Assembly: GCF_000423705.1 (NCBI RefSeq)
Contig: NZ_AUIM01000004.1
Coordinates: forward strand, 1-64,000
From: Stappia stellulata DSM 5886
GTDB lineage: Bacteria; Pseudomonadota; Alphaproteobacteria; Rhizobiales; Stappiaceae
Direction: 5' to 3'
Length of the DNA: 64,000 nucleotides
The notes under the pieces are model-generated. The model was given only the letters and a program-made list of their open reading frames with translations, was not told where the DNA came from and searched no databases. This document shows, in pieces, positions 33,469-42,589 of this stretch. Position 1 is the stretch's first letter. The number at the start of each line of letters is the position of its first letter. The translations under genes were made by a program, and so were the position numbers.

Positions 33469-33969
33469 ATGGGCAAACGCATGACGTTCACTCGCATCGC
33501 AGCAGTCGCACTCCTGAGCGCGGCCGCCGCCGTCGGCCCGACTCGGGCGCAATCGGGGCTTCCCGAGACGGCGAGCGGTGCGACCGTCGAGGCGGCTTAC
33601 GATGATGTGCGCTTCGATCTGGAAAGCGCCATCGTCAATCGCGGGTTGGTTATCGATTACGTCTCGCAGATCGGCGAGATGCTGGCCCGTACCGGAGCCG
33701 ATGTCGGGTCCGATGCGACGGTCTTCACCAAGGCGGAATCGATGCTGTTTTGTTCCGCGCGCCTGTCCCGCGCCGCGATGGAGGCCGCACCCGGGAACAT
33801 CGCGTTTTGCCCCTATGCGGTGTTTCTCTACGAAACCCCGGATCAGCCCGGCAAGGTGACCGTCGGCTACCGCCGTCTTGACGAAACCGGGTCGGACGCA
33901 TCCAAAAAGGCATTGGCGAATGTGAACGCCCTTCTCGCCGAAATCGTTGCCGAGGCAACGGGCGAATAG
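33469..33969 (+). CDS. Exported DUF302-family protein
   Basis: A 166-aa periplasmic protein: Sec signal (residues 1-27, ending TRAQS), then a DUF302 fold with FDLESAIVNRGLVIDYVSQI and FCPYAVFLYETPDQPGKVTV. Function is unknown. ATG 33469 follows GGAGGAGACCC. It is monocistronic and is followed by a strong terminator. Confidence 0.87.
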   Translation: MGKRMTFTRIAAVALLSAAAAVGPTRAQSGLPETASGATVEAAYDDVRFDLESAIVNRGLVIDYVSQIGEMLARTGADVGSDATVFTKAESMLFCSARLSRAAMEAAPGNIAFCPYAVFLYETPDQPGKVTVGYRRLDETGSDASKKALANVNALLAEIVAEATGE

Positions 33970-34004
33970 GCCCGGCGCGTTTTCTGCAGGACATCCCCCA
34001 AAGC

Positions 34005-34041
34005 AAAAGCCCCGGATGCAGCGCGCACCGGGGCTTTTTTT
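34005..34041 (+). terminator. Rho-independent terminator, bidirectional
   Basis: AAAGCCCCGG pairs with CCGGGGCTTT (34006-34015 with 34028-34037) and is followed by a T run to 34041. The upstream A run serves the converging gene on the minus strand in the same way. Confidence 0.9.
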
Positions 34042-34065
34042 CATGTTTCGTCCTGGCGAGACCGT

Positions 34066-34950
34066 TCAGCCCTTGCGGTCGGCGTTTTCAAGGCGGGCGA
34101 TCAGGCTGGAGGTGTCCCAGCGGTTGCCGCCCATGCCCTGAACCTCGGCATAGAACTGGTCGACGAGTGCGGTCACCGGCAGGCGCGCGCCGGTCTCATT
34201 CGCGGTCTTCAGGCAGATGCCGAGATCCTTGCGCATCCAGTCGACGGCGAAGCCGAACTCGAATTTGCTGTCGCGCATGGTCTCCCAGCGGTTTTCCATC
34301 TGCCAGGACTGCGCCGCGCCCTTGGAGATCACGTCGATCACCTTGGCGACATCGAGATCGGCGGATTTCGCGAAATGGATCGCTTCCGACAGGCCCTGAA
34401 CGAGACCGGCGATGCAGATCTGGTTGACCATCTTGGTAAGCTGGCCGGCGCCCGACGGCCCCATCAGGCCGACCATCTTGGAGAAACACGCGATGGCCGG
34501 ACGGGCGGCGTCGTAGTGGGCCTGGTCGCCGCCGACCATGACGGTGAGCGCGCCGTTTTCCGCGCCCGCCTGGCCGCCCGACACCGGCGCATCGAGGAAG
34601 CCGAAGCCGCGTTCGGCCGCCGCCGCGTGCAGTTCGCGCGCGACCTCGGCCGACGCCGTCGTGTTGTCGATGAAGATCGCGCCCGGTTTCATGCCGTGGA
34701 AAGCGCCGCCTTCGCCGGTCGTGACAGCGCGCAGGTCGTCGTCATTGCCGACGCAGGCAAAGACGAAATCGCGGTCGCGGGCGGCCTCTTCCGGCGTCGC
34801 AGCCTGTTTGCCGCCGAACTCCGAGACCCATTTTTCCGCCTTGGCGGGCGTGCGGTTGTAGACCGTGACCTCGTGTCCGCCCTTCGTGGCGAGATAGCCG
34901 GCCATGGGGTAGCCCATGACGCCAAGGCCGATGAATGCTGCTTTTGCCAT
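34066..34950 (-). CDS. 3-hydroxyisobutyrate dehydrogenase-family NAD(P) oxidoreductase
   Basis: A beta-hydroxyacid dehydrogenase (294 aa). The Rossmann motif FIGLGVMGYPMAGYL is at residues 5-19, with TVYNRTPAKAEKW, the substrate loop DAPVSGGQAGAENGAL near 121, the catalytic Lys in GAGQLTKMVNQ (about 171) and KDLGICLKTANETG near 238. The substrate could be 3-hydroxyisobutyrate, tartronate semialdehyde or a related acid. ATG 34950 follows GGAGGCG. No neighbour clarifies the pathway. Confidence 0.9.
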   Translation of the reverse strand: MAKAAFIGLGVMGYPMAGYLATKGGHEVTVYNRTPAKAEKWVSEFGGKQAATPEEAARDRDFVFACVGNDDDLRAVTTGEGGAFHGMKPGAIFIDNTTASAEVARELHAAAAERGFGFLDAPVSGGQAGAENGALTVMVGGDQAHYDAARPAIACFSKMVGLMGPSGAGQLTKMVNQICIAGLVQGLSEAIHFAKSADLDVAKVIDVISKGAAQSWQMENRWETMRDSKFEFGFAVDWMRKDLGICLKTANETGARLPVTALVDQFYAEVQGMGGNRWDTSSLIARLENADRKG

Positions 34951-35094
34951 GTGGAGCGCCTCCCTGCGTGTCGAAAAAGCGGCCGCAGTGAAAACTGGCG
35001 GCCGCAAGTGTCGCTAGGGTTTTAGCGCAATCGTCGCTGTGTGTCAGCGTGGCGGCCCACCGCAAGGCTTAGGGGGCTTTTGGCGGGCCGCCGC

Positions 35095-35250
35095 TCACCG
35101 ACGCCCTCGCATGAGCGAACGGCGCCAGCTGTCCATGGTTCGGGTGAAGCCCGTCGTCGGGCCGTAAGGGTCGACATAGCGGTCGGGGAGCTGGTCGTCG
35201 GTCCTGGAGCGGGTTGCGGTCATCATCGTGTTGGCGAAGATATCAAACAT
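35095..35250 (-). CDS. Small hypothetical protein
   Basis: Fifty-one residues starting MFDIFANTMMTATRSR and rich in Arg at the C-terminus (SWRRSLMRGRR). There is a good ribosome site (GAGGACA) 7 nt upstream. No known family is recognised; the function is unknown. It is divergent from the LysR gene, a typical place for a regulator target. Confidence 0.6.
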   Translation of the reverse strand: MFDIFANTMMTATRSRTDDQLPDRYVDPYGPTTGFTRTMDSWRRSLMRGRR

Positions 35251-35330
35251 TGGCTTGTCCTCGTAGACGCCGTGTGGTGCTATCCATACTGCCGCAAACG
35301 GGCGAAAATGCCACTCAGGAAAACATTCGA

Positions 35331-35351
35331 TATGTAAGGGGAGGTTACATA
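35331..35351 (+). promoter_or_regulatory. Inverted repeat around the ribosome site of the LysR gene
   Basis: TATGTAA (35331-35337) and TTACATA (35345-35351) are perfect inverted arms with a 7-nt loop, GGGGAGG, which is the Shine-Dalgarno sequence; the right arm ends on the A of the ATG. It may be an autorepression operator or a small RNA hairpin that exposes the ribosome site. Confidence 0.5.
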
Positions 35352-36265
35352 TGGATTGGCGCGACATGCCCTCGCTCAGCAGTCTGCGCGCGTTTTCCGC
35401 GGTGGCGGAATGCCTTAGCTATTCGGCTGCGGGGCGGTCTTTGAATGTCAGTCACGCGGCCATGAGCCAGCAGGTGCGCACGCTTGAGGCGTTTTTCGGC
35501 GTTCGCCTCGTGGTGCGGGAAGGGCGCGGCGTGGCGCTGACGATGGAGGGGCGGGAGCTGGCCCGCAGCCTCAACGACGGGTTTTCCACCATTCGCCGGG
35601 CGGTCGATGCGCTGTCGCGCGCGGATGCGACCCGCGCGGTTCACGTCACGATGACCCCGGCGTTCGCGGTGAGCTGGCTGATGCCGCGGATCGCGGAGTT
35701 CCGGCATCGCCACCCGGATGTGGAGTTGATGCTCAACCCGACGGCCGAGCTCGTGGAGTTCGCACCGGGCGGGGTCGACATCGCGATACGCTTCGGCGAC
35801 GGCCACTGGCCGGGGCTGGAGTCCGAACCGCTGCTTTTGACCAATTTCGTCATCGTCGCCGCGACTGCGCTGGTCGGAACCGAGCCTTTTCCCGATCCAG
35901 CGCGGATCTACGAATTTCCCTGGCTCCAGGAATACGGCACCAACGAGCTCGCGCTCTGGCTCGACCGTCAGGGGGTCGTCTCCAAGCGCAACCTCAATGT
36001 CCTGCATCTTCCCGGGCACATGATGCTCGACGGCCTGAGGCGGGGCGAGGGCGTGACGGCGACCGCGCGGGCCTTCATCGAGCCGGAGATCCAGAGCGGG
36101 CTGCTCCGGGTGCTCTTCGAGGACGTGCGCGACGGCTCCGGCTATCACATCGTCACCCAGCCCGGCGTGCAGCGCGCCTCGGTCAAGGCGTTCGTCGCTT
36201 GGCTGCGCAGCCACAAGGAGACGATGGCCATCCCGGCGAAAGCGACGGACGGTTTGCCGTCCTGA
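35351..36265 (+). CDS. LysR-family transcriptional regulator (GcvA-like)
   Basis: A 304-aa LTTR with an N-terminal HTH (SLRAFSAVAECLSYSAAGRSLNVSHAAMSQQV) and a GcvA-type ligand domain (VDIAIRFGDGHWPGLESEPLL near 140, LRRGEGVTATARAF near 225). It ends 13 nt before the convergent cystathionine gamma-synthase-like gene, and the divergent small gene is 100 bp away. Its target and ligand are unknown; amino-acid metabolism is a guess from the neighbouring genes. Confidence 0.92.
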   Translation: MDWRDMPSLSSLRAFSAVAECLSYSAAGRSLNVSHAAMSQQVRTLEAFFGVRLVVREGRGVALTMEGRELARSLNDGFSTIRRAVDALSRADATRAVHVTMTPAFAVSWLMPRIAEFRHRHPDVELMLNPTAELVEFAPGGVDIAIRFGDGHWPGLESEPLLLTNFVIVAATALVGTEPFPDPARIYEFPWLQEYGTNELALWLDRQGVVSKRNLNVLHLPGHMMLDGLRRGEGVTATARAFIEPEIQSGLLRVLFEDVRDGSGYHIVTQPGVQRASVKAFVAWLRSHKETMAIPAKATDGLPS

Positions 36266-36278
36266 ACAGGGAACGACG

Positions 36279-37445
36279 TCAGCGCCGGTCGGGGCCAAGC
36301 GCCTCGGTGAGATCGGCGAGGAGATCGTCCGCGGCCTCGATCCCGATGGAAAGCCGCAGCATGTTTTCCGGAACGCCCGTGGCGTCGCCCTCGATGGTGT
36401 GCCGGTGTTCGACGAGGCTCTCCACGCCGCCGAGCGAGGTCGCGCGCTTGATGAGCGCAAGCCGTCCGGCAACCGCGAGGGCGTTCGCGCCGTCCCCCGT
36501 GACCAGCACCGACATGAGAAAACCGTAACCGCCGTGCATCTGGGCCTTTGCCCGTTCGTGGCTCGGATGTTCGGGCAAACCCGGATAGAGCACGCTGTCG
36601 ACCGCCGGATGCGCAGCCAGTGCCTCGGCAATCGTCTGCGCGTTCGCGCACATGCGTTCCATCCGCAAGGCGAGCGTCCGAAGCCCGCGCAATAGCAGAT
36701 AGGCATCGAAGGAGGACAGAATCGCGCCCGCGTCATGGCGCTCGGTGCGAATGAAGGTCCAGGCGCTGCTGTCGGCCTCCCGGCAGGACACGACGCCGGC
36801 CAGGACATCCGAATGTCCGTTGAGTGCCTTCGTGGCGGAGTGAATGACCAGATCCGCGCCGAGCGAAAGCGGGCGCATCAGCAGCGGGGTGGCTGCCGTG
36901 GCATCGACGGCGACGGTTGCGCCGGCTGCGTGAGCGGCCTCGCAGATCGGCGCGATGTCGGCGACGGTCAGCCAGGGGTTGGACGGCGCTTCCAGCAGGA
37001 CGAGCGACGGGCCGCTCTCGGCGAGCGTTTCGCAAAAGCGCGCGGTGTCGGCGGCATCTGCCTCGATCAGCGCGATGCCGGCGTGATCGCAATGCTTGCG
37101 CAGCCACGAGGTGGTGCCCCAATAGATCCCGGATTGCGCAAGGATCGTGCCGCCGGGCTTGACGGTGCGCACCGTGGCCGCGATCGCCGCCATGCCGGAG
37201 GCGAAGAGCCGTGCGTCGGCGGCCCCTTCGAGATCGGCGATCAGGCTCTCGATCTGGCGGACGAGATCGTTGTCGTCGCGGGCGTAGAGATGGGTATCGC
37301 TGACGAGGCGGTAGTTCGCATTGCGGGCGAAGGTCGTTGCCGGCTGGATCGGCGGCACCACGGCGCCGGTTGCCGGGTCCACGCCGCCGCCGCCGTGGGC
37401 GAGCAGCGACGCCGGATGGAGAGCGGATTTCGGTGTCTCGGACAT
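36279..37445 (-). CDS. Cystathionine gamma-synthase-like PLP enzyme
   Basis: A Cys/Met-metabolism PLP enzyme (388 aa). The PLP-phosphate contact ASGMAAIAATV is near residue 83, VAVDATAATPLLMRP near 178, and the Schiff-base Lys in VIHSATKALNGHSD is Lys 206. SLGGVESLVEHR near the end binds substrate carboxylate. The exact reaction (gamma-synthase, gamma-lyase or beta-lyase) cannot be decided. It lies downstream of the ABC transporter genes on the same strand, 176 bp away, so substrate uptake by that transporter is possible. Confidence 0.88.
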   Translation of the reverse strand: MSETPKSALHPASLLAHGGGGVDPATGAVVPPIQPATTFARNANYRLVSDTHLYARDDNDLVRQIESLIADLEGAADARLFASGMAAIAATVRTVKPGGTILAQSGIYWGTTSWLRKHCDHAGIALIEADAADTARFCETLAESGPSLVLLEAPSNPWLTVADIAPICEAAHAAGATVAVDATAATPLLMRPLSLGADLVIHSATKALNGHSDVLAGVVSCREADSSAWTFIRTERHDAGAILSSFDAYLLLRGLRTLALRMERMCANAQTIAEALAAHPAVDSVLYPGLPEHPSHERAKAQMHGGYGFLMSVLVTGDGANALAVAGRLALIKRATSLGGVESLVEHRHTIEGDATGVPENMLRLSIGIEAADDLLADLTEALGPDRR

Positions 37446-37621
37446 GGTGCCTCCAGCGCAGGGGAATGGTGCCGCATCCTGCGGCCAGGGATGGTGGCGT
37501 GCCGGTGTCGGCAGCTCGCCCGCTTCGCTCTAGACCGCAGCGCCGCCCTTGGCAAGCATAGGGGAACGCCGCGGAGTCTCGCAAATCCGGAAGCGGGCGA
37601 AAGCCCCTTTACGTCAAGCTT

Positions 37622-38452
37622 CTATCCATTCCTCTTGAGGTGACGCGTGAGTCTGATCTCGAGTTTCTCCCAGATCCGGCGCAGCGTTTCCACCACCATC
37701 AGATAAAGCACCGCCGCCCAGATATAGGCCTGGAAGTCGTAGGAGCGGGAATAGGCGCGCCGCGTTTCGCCCATCAGGTCGTAGATCGTGATGATCGAGG
37801 CGATGGCGGAGCCCTTGATCAGAAGGATCAGCTCGTTGCCATAGGGGCGCAGTGCCACGATCAGGGCTTGCGGCAGGATCACTTTCCAGAAGGTGACGCC
37901 CTTGCGGATGCCAAGCGCGGAGGCCGCTTCCCATTGGCCCCTGTCGACATTCTGCACCGAACCCCGCAGGATTTCCGCCTGATAGGCGGAGGTGTTGAGC
38001 GTGAAGGCGAAGACCGCGCAATACCAGGCGTCGCGAAAGAACCACCAGATCCCCAGATCGCTGAACAATGGCTGGAAACTGCCGGCGCCATAATAAATCA
38101 GGAAGGTCTGCGCAAGCAGCGGCGTGCCGCGGAAGAAATAGACATAGGTGTAGGCGATACTCGACAGCACGATGTTTCGCGACGACCGGGCAAGCGCGAT
38201 CGGCAGCGACAGCACGGCGCCCAGCAAGATCGACATGACGACAAGCTGGATCGTGATGACAACCCCCTCGAGGTAATCGTCCCAATAGTTGGCGACGAAG
38301 CTCGAAAGCAGGTTGCTTGCCAGGTAGTAGAGCAGATAGGCCCCGGCGACCGCCCACAGGGCGACAAGCACATGACCGGTCACCCGCGATCCCGTCCAGC
38401 GGCGTCGAAGCGGCGGAGGCGGAAGCTGGGGGGCGTTGATGGGCTGGTTCAT
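37622..38452 (-). CDS. Amino-acid ABC transporter permease (HisM/GlnP type)
   Basis: A 276-aa inner-membrane permease with a proline-rich cytoplasmic N-terminus (residues 1-22), five or more helices and the EAA loop region RGQWEAASALGIRKGVTFWKVILPQAL (about 182). It forms a heterodimer with the permease encoded just upstream (4-nt overlap). No ATPase gene follows; the next gene is the PLP enzyme. Confidence 0.9.
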   Translation of the reverse strand: MNQPINAPQLPPPPLRRRWTGSRVTGHVLVALWAVAGAYLLYYLASNLLSSFVANYWDDYLEGVVITIQLVVMSILLGAVLSLPIALARSSRNIVLSSIAYTYVYFFRGTPLLAQTFLIYYGAGSFQPLFSDLGIWWFFRDAWYCAVFAFTLNTSAYQAEILRGSVQNVDRGQWEAASALGIRKGVTFWKVILPQALIVALRPYGNELILLIKGSAIASIITIYDLMGETRRAYSRSYDFQAYIWAAVLYLMVVETLRRIWEKLEIRLTRHLKRNG

Positions 38453-39162
38453 CGCAGACCCTCGCCGCGTTGTGCCCAGGTCCTGATCCACGTCAGGCCG
38501 ATGGAGGAAATCATGGCAAGCAGCAGATAGATCAGGCACGCGACACCGAAGAACAGGAACGGTTCCTTCGTTACCCGGGCCGCAATACCCGACCAACGCA
38601 GGAGATCGTCGAGCCCGATCACGGAGATCAGCGCCGTTTCTTTCAACAGGATGAGCCAGAGATTGCCGAGGGCGGGAAGGGCGAGGCGGATCAGCTGCGG
38701 AAAGACGATGAGCCGCAGCGTCTGGCCGCGCCTGAGGCCAAGCGCATAGCCGCCCTCGTACTGGCCTTGCTTGATGCCGCGAAAGGCCGACAGGAAGGCT
38801 TCGGACGCATAGGCGGAAAACACCATCGACAGCGCAACCATGCCGGCAACAAAGGCATTTACATCGACGAAGCTGCCCGGAACGAAGAGCTGGTAGACCT
38901 TGTTCAGCAGGATCTGGACGCCGTAATAAACCAGAAACAGCGTCAAGAGTTCGGGAAGGCCGCGAAAAATCGTGGTGTAGATGTTCGCCGCCGTGCGAAG
39001 CGACGGTTCGTCCGACTTCTTGCCGAGCGCCACGACAAAGCCGATGACAAGGCCGAATGGCAGGGAGGCAAGGGCGAGGCTCACCGTGATCAGCGTGCCG
39101 CGTGCGATTTCATCCCCCCAGCCGTCGGAGCCGAAGGAGAGAAGCGTGAAGGCGTCGGTCAT
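38449..39162 (-). CDS. Amino-acid ABC transporter permease (HisQ type)
   Basis: A 237-aa permease with the polar-amino-acid family features GTLITVSLALASLPFGLVIG and FRGLPELLTLFLVYYG, and the EAA loop GQYEGGYALGLRRGQTLRLIVFPQ. Second gene of the SBP-HisQ-HisM operon; its stop overlaps the start of the HisM-type gene. Confidence 0.92.
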   Translation of the reverse strand: MTDAFTLLSFGSDGWGDEIARGTLITVSLALASLPFGLVIGFVVALGKKSDEPSLRTAANIYTTIFRGLPELLTLFLVYYGVQILLNKVYQLFVPGSFVDVNAFVAGMVALSMVFSAYASEAFLSAFRGIKQGQYEGGYALGLRRGQTLRLIVFPQLIRLALPALGNLWLILLKETALISVIGLDDLLRWSGIAARVTKEPFLFFGVACLIYLLLAMISSIGLTWIRTWAQRGEGLR

Positions 39163-39237
39163 GCCGTGAACCCGCGTGCGGGCATGACACGGCCCGTGAA
39201 GGCCATGTCATGCGTTTCGTCAGGTTTGCGGATCGGA

Positions 39238-40014
39238 TCAGCCGCCGTAGACGTCGAAGTCGAAGTACTTCGACTGGATCTTCTCGTAGGTGCCATCGGC
39301 ACGGATCGCGGCGATGGCGTCGTTGAACATCGCCTTCAGTTCGGGCTCGTTCTTGCGAATGGCGATGCCGGCGCCCTGGCCGTTGATCACCGGGTCCGGC
39401 ACCAGGGTGCCGAGCAGCTTGCAGCACGCGCCGTCGTCGCTGTCGAGCCAGTCGGAGAGGACCACGACATCGTCGATGGCCCCGTCGATGCGACCCGATC
39501 CAAGGTCGAGCTTGTACTCGTCAGGCGTCGGATAGAGCTTCAGTTCGGCCGAGGGGAGCTTGGCTTCGGCATAGTTGGAGTGCGTGGTGGACGACTGCGC
39601 GCCCAGGAGCTTGCCATCGAGTGCGGCATCGCTCGCTTCGGCGATCGTGCTGTCCTTGGGCACGGCGATGGCCGGCGGCGTGTTGTAGTACTTGTTGGTG
39701 AAGTCGACCTTCTGGAGGCGCTCCTCGGTGATCGACATGGAAGCGATCACGGCGTCGAACTTGCCGGACTGCAGGGCCGGGATCATGCCGTCCCAGTCCT
39801 GGGTGATGAATTCGCACTCGACCTTCATCTGCGCGCAGAGCGCATTGGCGATGTCGATGTCGAAGCCGACCAGCTGGCCGTCGGCGGTCAGATTGTTGAA
39901 CGGAGGGTAGGCGCCCTCGGTGCCGATCCGGACCTTGGACCAGTCCTTGGCCTCGGCGCCGCCGATGGCCGCGAGAAAAATGGCGGCTGCGGCCGCGACT
40001 TTCATGAAACGCAT
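39238..40014 (-). CDS. Amino-acid ABC transporter substrate-binding protein (ArgT/HisJ-like)
   Basis: Periplasmic binding protein (258 aa): signal peptide 1-23 (ending AEAKD), then the cluster-3 SBP fold with VRIGTEGAYPPFNNL, GFDIDIANALCAQM and ITEERLQKVDFTNKYYNTPP. The sequence is of the lysine/arginine/ornithine type, so a basic amino acid is the likely ligand. Two cysteines (ACCKLL) near the C-terminal half are unusual. First gene of the operon. Confidence 0.92.
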   Translation of the reverse strand: MRFMKVAAAAAIFLAAIGGAEAKDWSKVRIGTEGAYPPFNNLTADGQLVGFDIDIANALCAQMKVECEFITQDWDGMIPALQSGKFDAVIASMSITEERLQKVDFTNKYYNTPPAIAVPKDSTIAEASDAALDGKLLGAQSSTTHSNYAEAKLPSAELKLYPTPDEYKLDLGSGRIDGAIDDVVVLSDWLDSDDGACCKLLGTLVPDPVINGQGAGIAIRKNEPELKAMFNDAIAAIRADGTYEKIQSKYFDFDVYGG

Positions 40015-40150
40015 GGTGGGATTCCCCTGTTGCCTGGTTTTTATTTCAAGACGACTGCGCGCCCTTGATTACCAGTGGCCATACTCCCACCAAATTCGTC
40101 CGGATTTCAACAGGTTTACGTCGCGATTTCCCCAGCCCCGCCGAGCCGCC

Positions 40151-41437
40151 TCAACGCGGGCTCAGGCCGAATTCGGCAAAGGGAAGAAAATCCACAAGCT
40201 GACCCTCGGTCACCTCGGTCGCAGCCTCGGGGATCTCGATCAGGCCATCGGCCTCGCGAAGCCCGGTGATGAGGCCCGAGCCGTCCCGGTCGAACTTGCG
40301 AACGACGGTGCGTCCGTCGGAATCGCGCTCGAGAATGCCCCGGTAGAATTCCCGCCGGTCAGGTTTCTTGGCGGCCACCGCGAAATTCGCCGGGATCTGG
40401 AAGCGACGCGGCTCGAGAAAGGCGCCGCCGCCGAGAACCGACAGGACCGGCCGCACATAGAGGAGAAAACAGATCATCGCGGCCACCGGATTGCCGGGAA
40501 GCCCGAGCGTCACGCAGTCGCCGATCTGGCCGAAGCTCATCGGACGGCCGGGCTTGATCGCCAATTGCCACATGTGCCGGCTGCCGAGCGTGTCGAGGGC
40601 CGTGACCATGTGGTCCTCCTCGCCCCGTGACGCGCCGCCCGTCGTAAGGATCGCGTCATGCGACGCCGCCGCCTGCGACAGGGTGGCCTGCAGGGTGTCG
40701 GCGTCATCCGCCAGAACGCCGTAATCGGTGACGGATGCACCGATTTCTTCCAGCAAGGCGCGCAGGAGAAAGTGGTTGCTGTCGTAGACCCCGCCGGGGG
40801 GAAGGCTCTCCCCGGGTCTGCGGATCTCGTCGCCGGTCGACATCAGCGCGACGCGAACGGGCATATGGACCGGCACTTGCGCCATCCCGGTTGAGGCGAT
40901 GGCGGCAAGGTCCTGCGGACGCAGCCGCGTGCCCGGGACGACGATCTCGGTGCCGGCCGTGAGGTCTTCGCCGGCCCGGCGCCGGTTTGCACCCGGCTTG
41001 AGCCCCTGCGGCACGATCACGAAGGACTGGCCGTCCTGCGCGTGCGTTTCGCAGTCCTCCTGCATGGCGACGGTGTCCGCGCCCGGCGGGATCAGCGCTC
41101 CGGTGAAGATGCGCGCCGCCGCGCCGGGGCGCAGCGGCGTCTCGACCGGATGGCCGGCGGCGATGCGGGTCTGAAGCAGGAAGAAGCCGCCCGTTTCCGC
41201 ATGATCCGCGTGGCAAAAGACGTAGCCGTCCACGGCGGCGTTGTCCGCGCCCGGCACATCGTGTGGCGCGACGACCGCTTCGGCCAGAATGCGGCCGGCA
41301 GCCTGCGCGAGTGGCACGGTTTCTTTCCCCGACACCGGTGATACCCGCGATTTGAGGATCTCCAGCGCCTCTTGGTGGCGCAGCCGGTCCTTGTCGTGCA
41401 GAAAACAGTCGTCGATCAGGCGCCTAGAGGACGGCAT
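40151..41437 (-). CDS. moeA: Molybdopterin molybdotransferase
   Basis: MoeA (428 aa) inserts molybdate into adenylated molybdopterin. Key parts: DNAAVDGYVF near residue 62, IFTGALIPPGADTVAMQEDC near 106, RVALMSTGDEI near 185, GGVYDSNHFLLRALLEE, ILTTGGASRGEEDH near 245 and LGLPGNPVAAMICF near 310. Last gene of the fdhD-mobA-mobB-moeA operon; its start lies inside the end of mobB (14-nt overlap). It supports both Mo enzymes in the window. Confidence 0.94.
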   Translation of the reverse strand: MPSSRRLIDDCFLHDKDRLRHQEALEILKSRVSPVSGKETVPLAQAAGRILAEAVVAPHDVPGADNAAVDGYVFCHADHAETGGFFLLQTRIAAGHPVETPLRPGAAARIFTGALIPPGADTVAMQEDCETHAQDGQSFVIVPQGLKPGANRRRAGEDLTAGTEIVVPGTRLRPQDLAAIASTGMAQVPVHMPVRVALMSTGDEIRRPGESLPPGGVYDSNHFLLRALLEEIGASVTDYGVLADDADTLQATLSQAAASHDAILTTGGASRGEEDHMVTALDTLGSRHMWQLAIKPGRPMSFGQIGDCVTLGLPGNPVAAMICFLLYVRPVLSVLGGGAFLEPRRFQIPANFAVAAKKPDRREFYRGILERDSDGRTVVRKFDRDGSGLITGLREADGLIEIPEAATEVTEGQLVDFLPFAEFGLSPR

Positions 41438-41969
41438 CGCGGGCTTTCCCTGGCTGTTTGAGACTGCAATGCGCGGCGATGAAATCCGCGATTGCCGGAA
41501 TGTCGTCGAGATCGAAAATCGGCAATCCGCCGGCCGGGAGGGCGCCGTCGGTCGCAATGGCGAGGATCTGCGGGTCTTCAGGCGCCAGCGGCGTCTGCTG
41601 GCGGGCATCGGCCCGGCGGGCCTCGATCTTGGGATGGGCCTCGCGCTTGTATCCCTCGATCAGGACGAGATCGCAGGGCGAGAGCCTGGCGAGAATGTCC
41701 GGGAGTGGGGGCTCGTCGTCGTCGCGCAATTCGTGCATCAGCGCCCACCGGCGCCCCGAGACCAGGGCGACCTCGCTTGCGCCCGCCGTGCGGTGACGAT
41801 GGCTGTCGGTTCCCTCGCGGTCGACATCGAAAGCGTGATGGGCGTGCTTGACGGTGGAGACACGGAAGCCGCGCGCGGTGAATTCCGCAACGAGGCGTAC
41901 GACCAGCGTGGTCTTGCCGGAGTTCTTCCAGCCGGTGATGCCGAAAACCGGTGTGTCCAGACCGCTCAT
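41424..41969 (-). CDS. mobB: Molybdopterin-guanine dinucleotide biosynthesis adaptor protein
   Basis: GTP-binding MobB (181 aa) with Walker A GWKNSGKTTLVVRL (about 12-25), VSTVKHAHHAFDVDREGTDS near 36, and LVLIEGYKREAHPKIE near 101. It assists MobA in attaching GMP to molybdopterin. It overlaps both neighbours (4 nt with mobA, 14 nt with moeA). Confidence 0.94.
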   Translation of the reverse strand: MSGLDTPVFGITGWKNSGKTTLVVRLVAEFTARGFRVSTVKHAHHAFDVDREGTDSHRHRTAGASEVALVSGRRWALMHELRDDDEPPLPDILARLSPCDLVLIEGYKREAHPKIEARRADARQQTPLAPEDPQILAIATDGALPAGGLPIFDLDDIPAIADFIAAHCSLKQPGKARDAVL

Positions 41970-42589
41970 CGCAGGGCTTCCGCCTTTTCCGCCGCACGCA
42001 GGTCGTCCGGCGTGTTGATGTTGAAGAAGGGATCGCGCCCGTCCGGGCCGGTGTCGAACTCCGCCGCCGCATTCGGGTGCCGGTCGACGAAGGCCAGCAC
42101 CTTGCGTGTGGTGCCTTCCGTCAGGAATGCGTCGAGATCCTCCGCGCAGGACAGCGGCCAGTAGCCGAAGACGGGATGCATGTGGCCGCCCGACCGCGCC
42201 AGCACGATCGTGTCCGGATCGCTGCCGCGCGCAGCCAGCAGGGTGGCGACGAGGTCGCGCGGGAAGAAGGGCGTGTCTCCCGCGACAGTGACGATTCCCT
42301 CGGCCTGCGGGGCGTGTGCCCGCGCCCAGGTCAGGCCCGCGAGCACGCCGGCAAGCGGGCCGGCGAACCCCTCGATCGGGTCGGGCGCGACGGGAAGCCC
42401 GAACGTCTGAAAACGGGCCGGGTCGCCATTGGCGTTCAGCATCATCGCCTCGACCTGCGGCGCAAGTCGGGCGATGACATGCGACAGCATCGGTTGACCG
42501 TCCAGGGTCAGCAGCGGCTTGTCGCCGCCGCCCATCCGGCGTGCGAGACCTCCGGCAAGAATGCATCCAACGAGAGCGGGGACCGTCAT
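41966..42589 (-). CDS. mobA: Molybdenum cofactor guanylyltransferase
   Basis: MobA (207 aa) forms the MGD cofactor needed by formate dehydrogenase. The GTP-binding N-terminus LVGCILAGGLARRMGGGDKP is at residues 6-25. LNANGDPARFQTFGLPVAPD and VAGDTPFFPRDLV carry the nucleotide and Mg2+ contacts. Overlaps fdhD and mobB by 4 nt each. Confidence 0.94.
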   Translation of the reverse strand: MTVPALVGCILAGGLARRMGGGDKPLLTLDGQPMLSHVIARLAPQVEAMMLNANGDPARFQTFGLPVAPDPIEGFAGPLAGVLAGLTWARAHAPQAEGIVTVAGDTPFFPRDLVATLLAARGSDPDTIVLARSGGHMHPVFGYWPLSCAEDLDAFLTEGTTRKVLAFVDRHPNAAAEFDTGPDGRDPFFNINTPDDLRAAEKAEALR

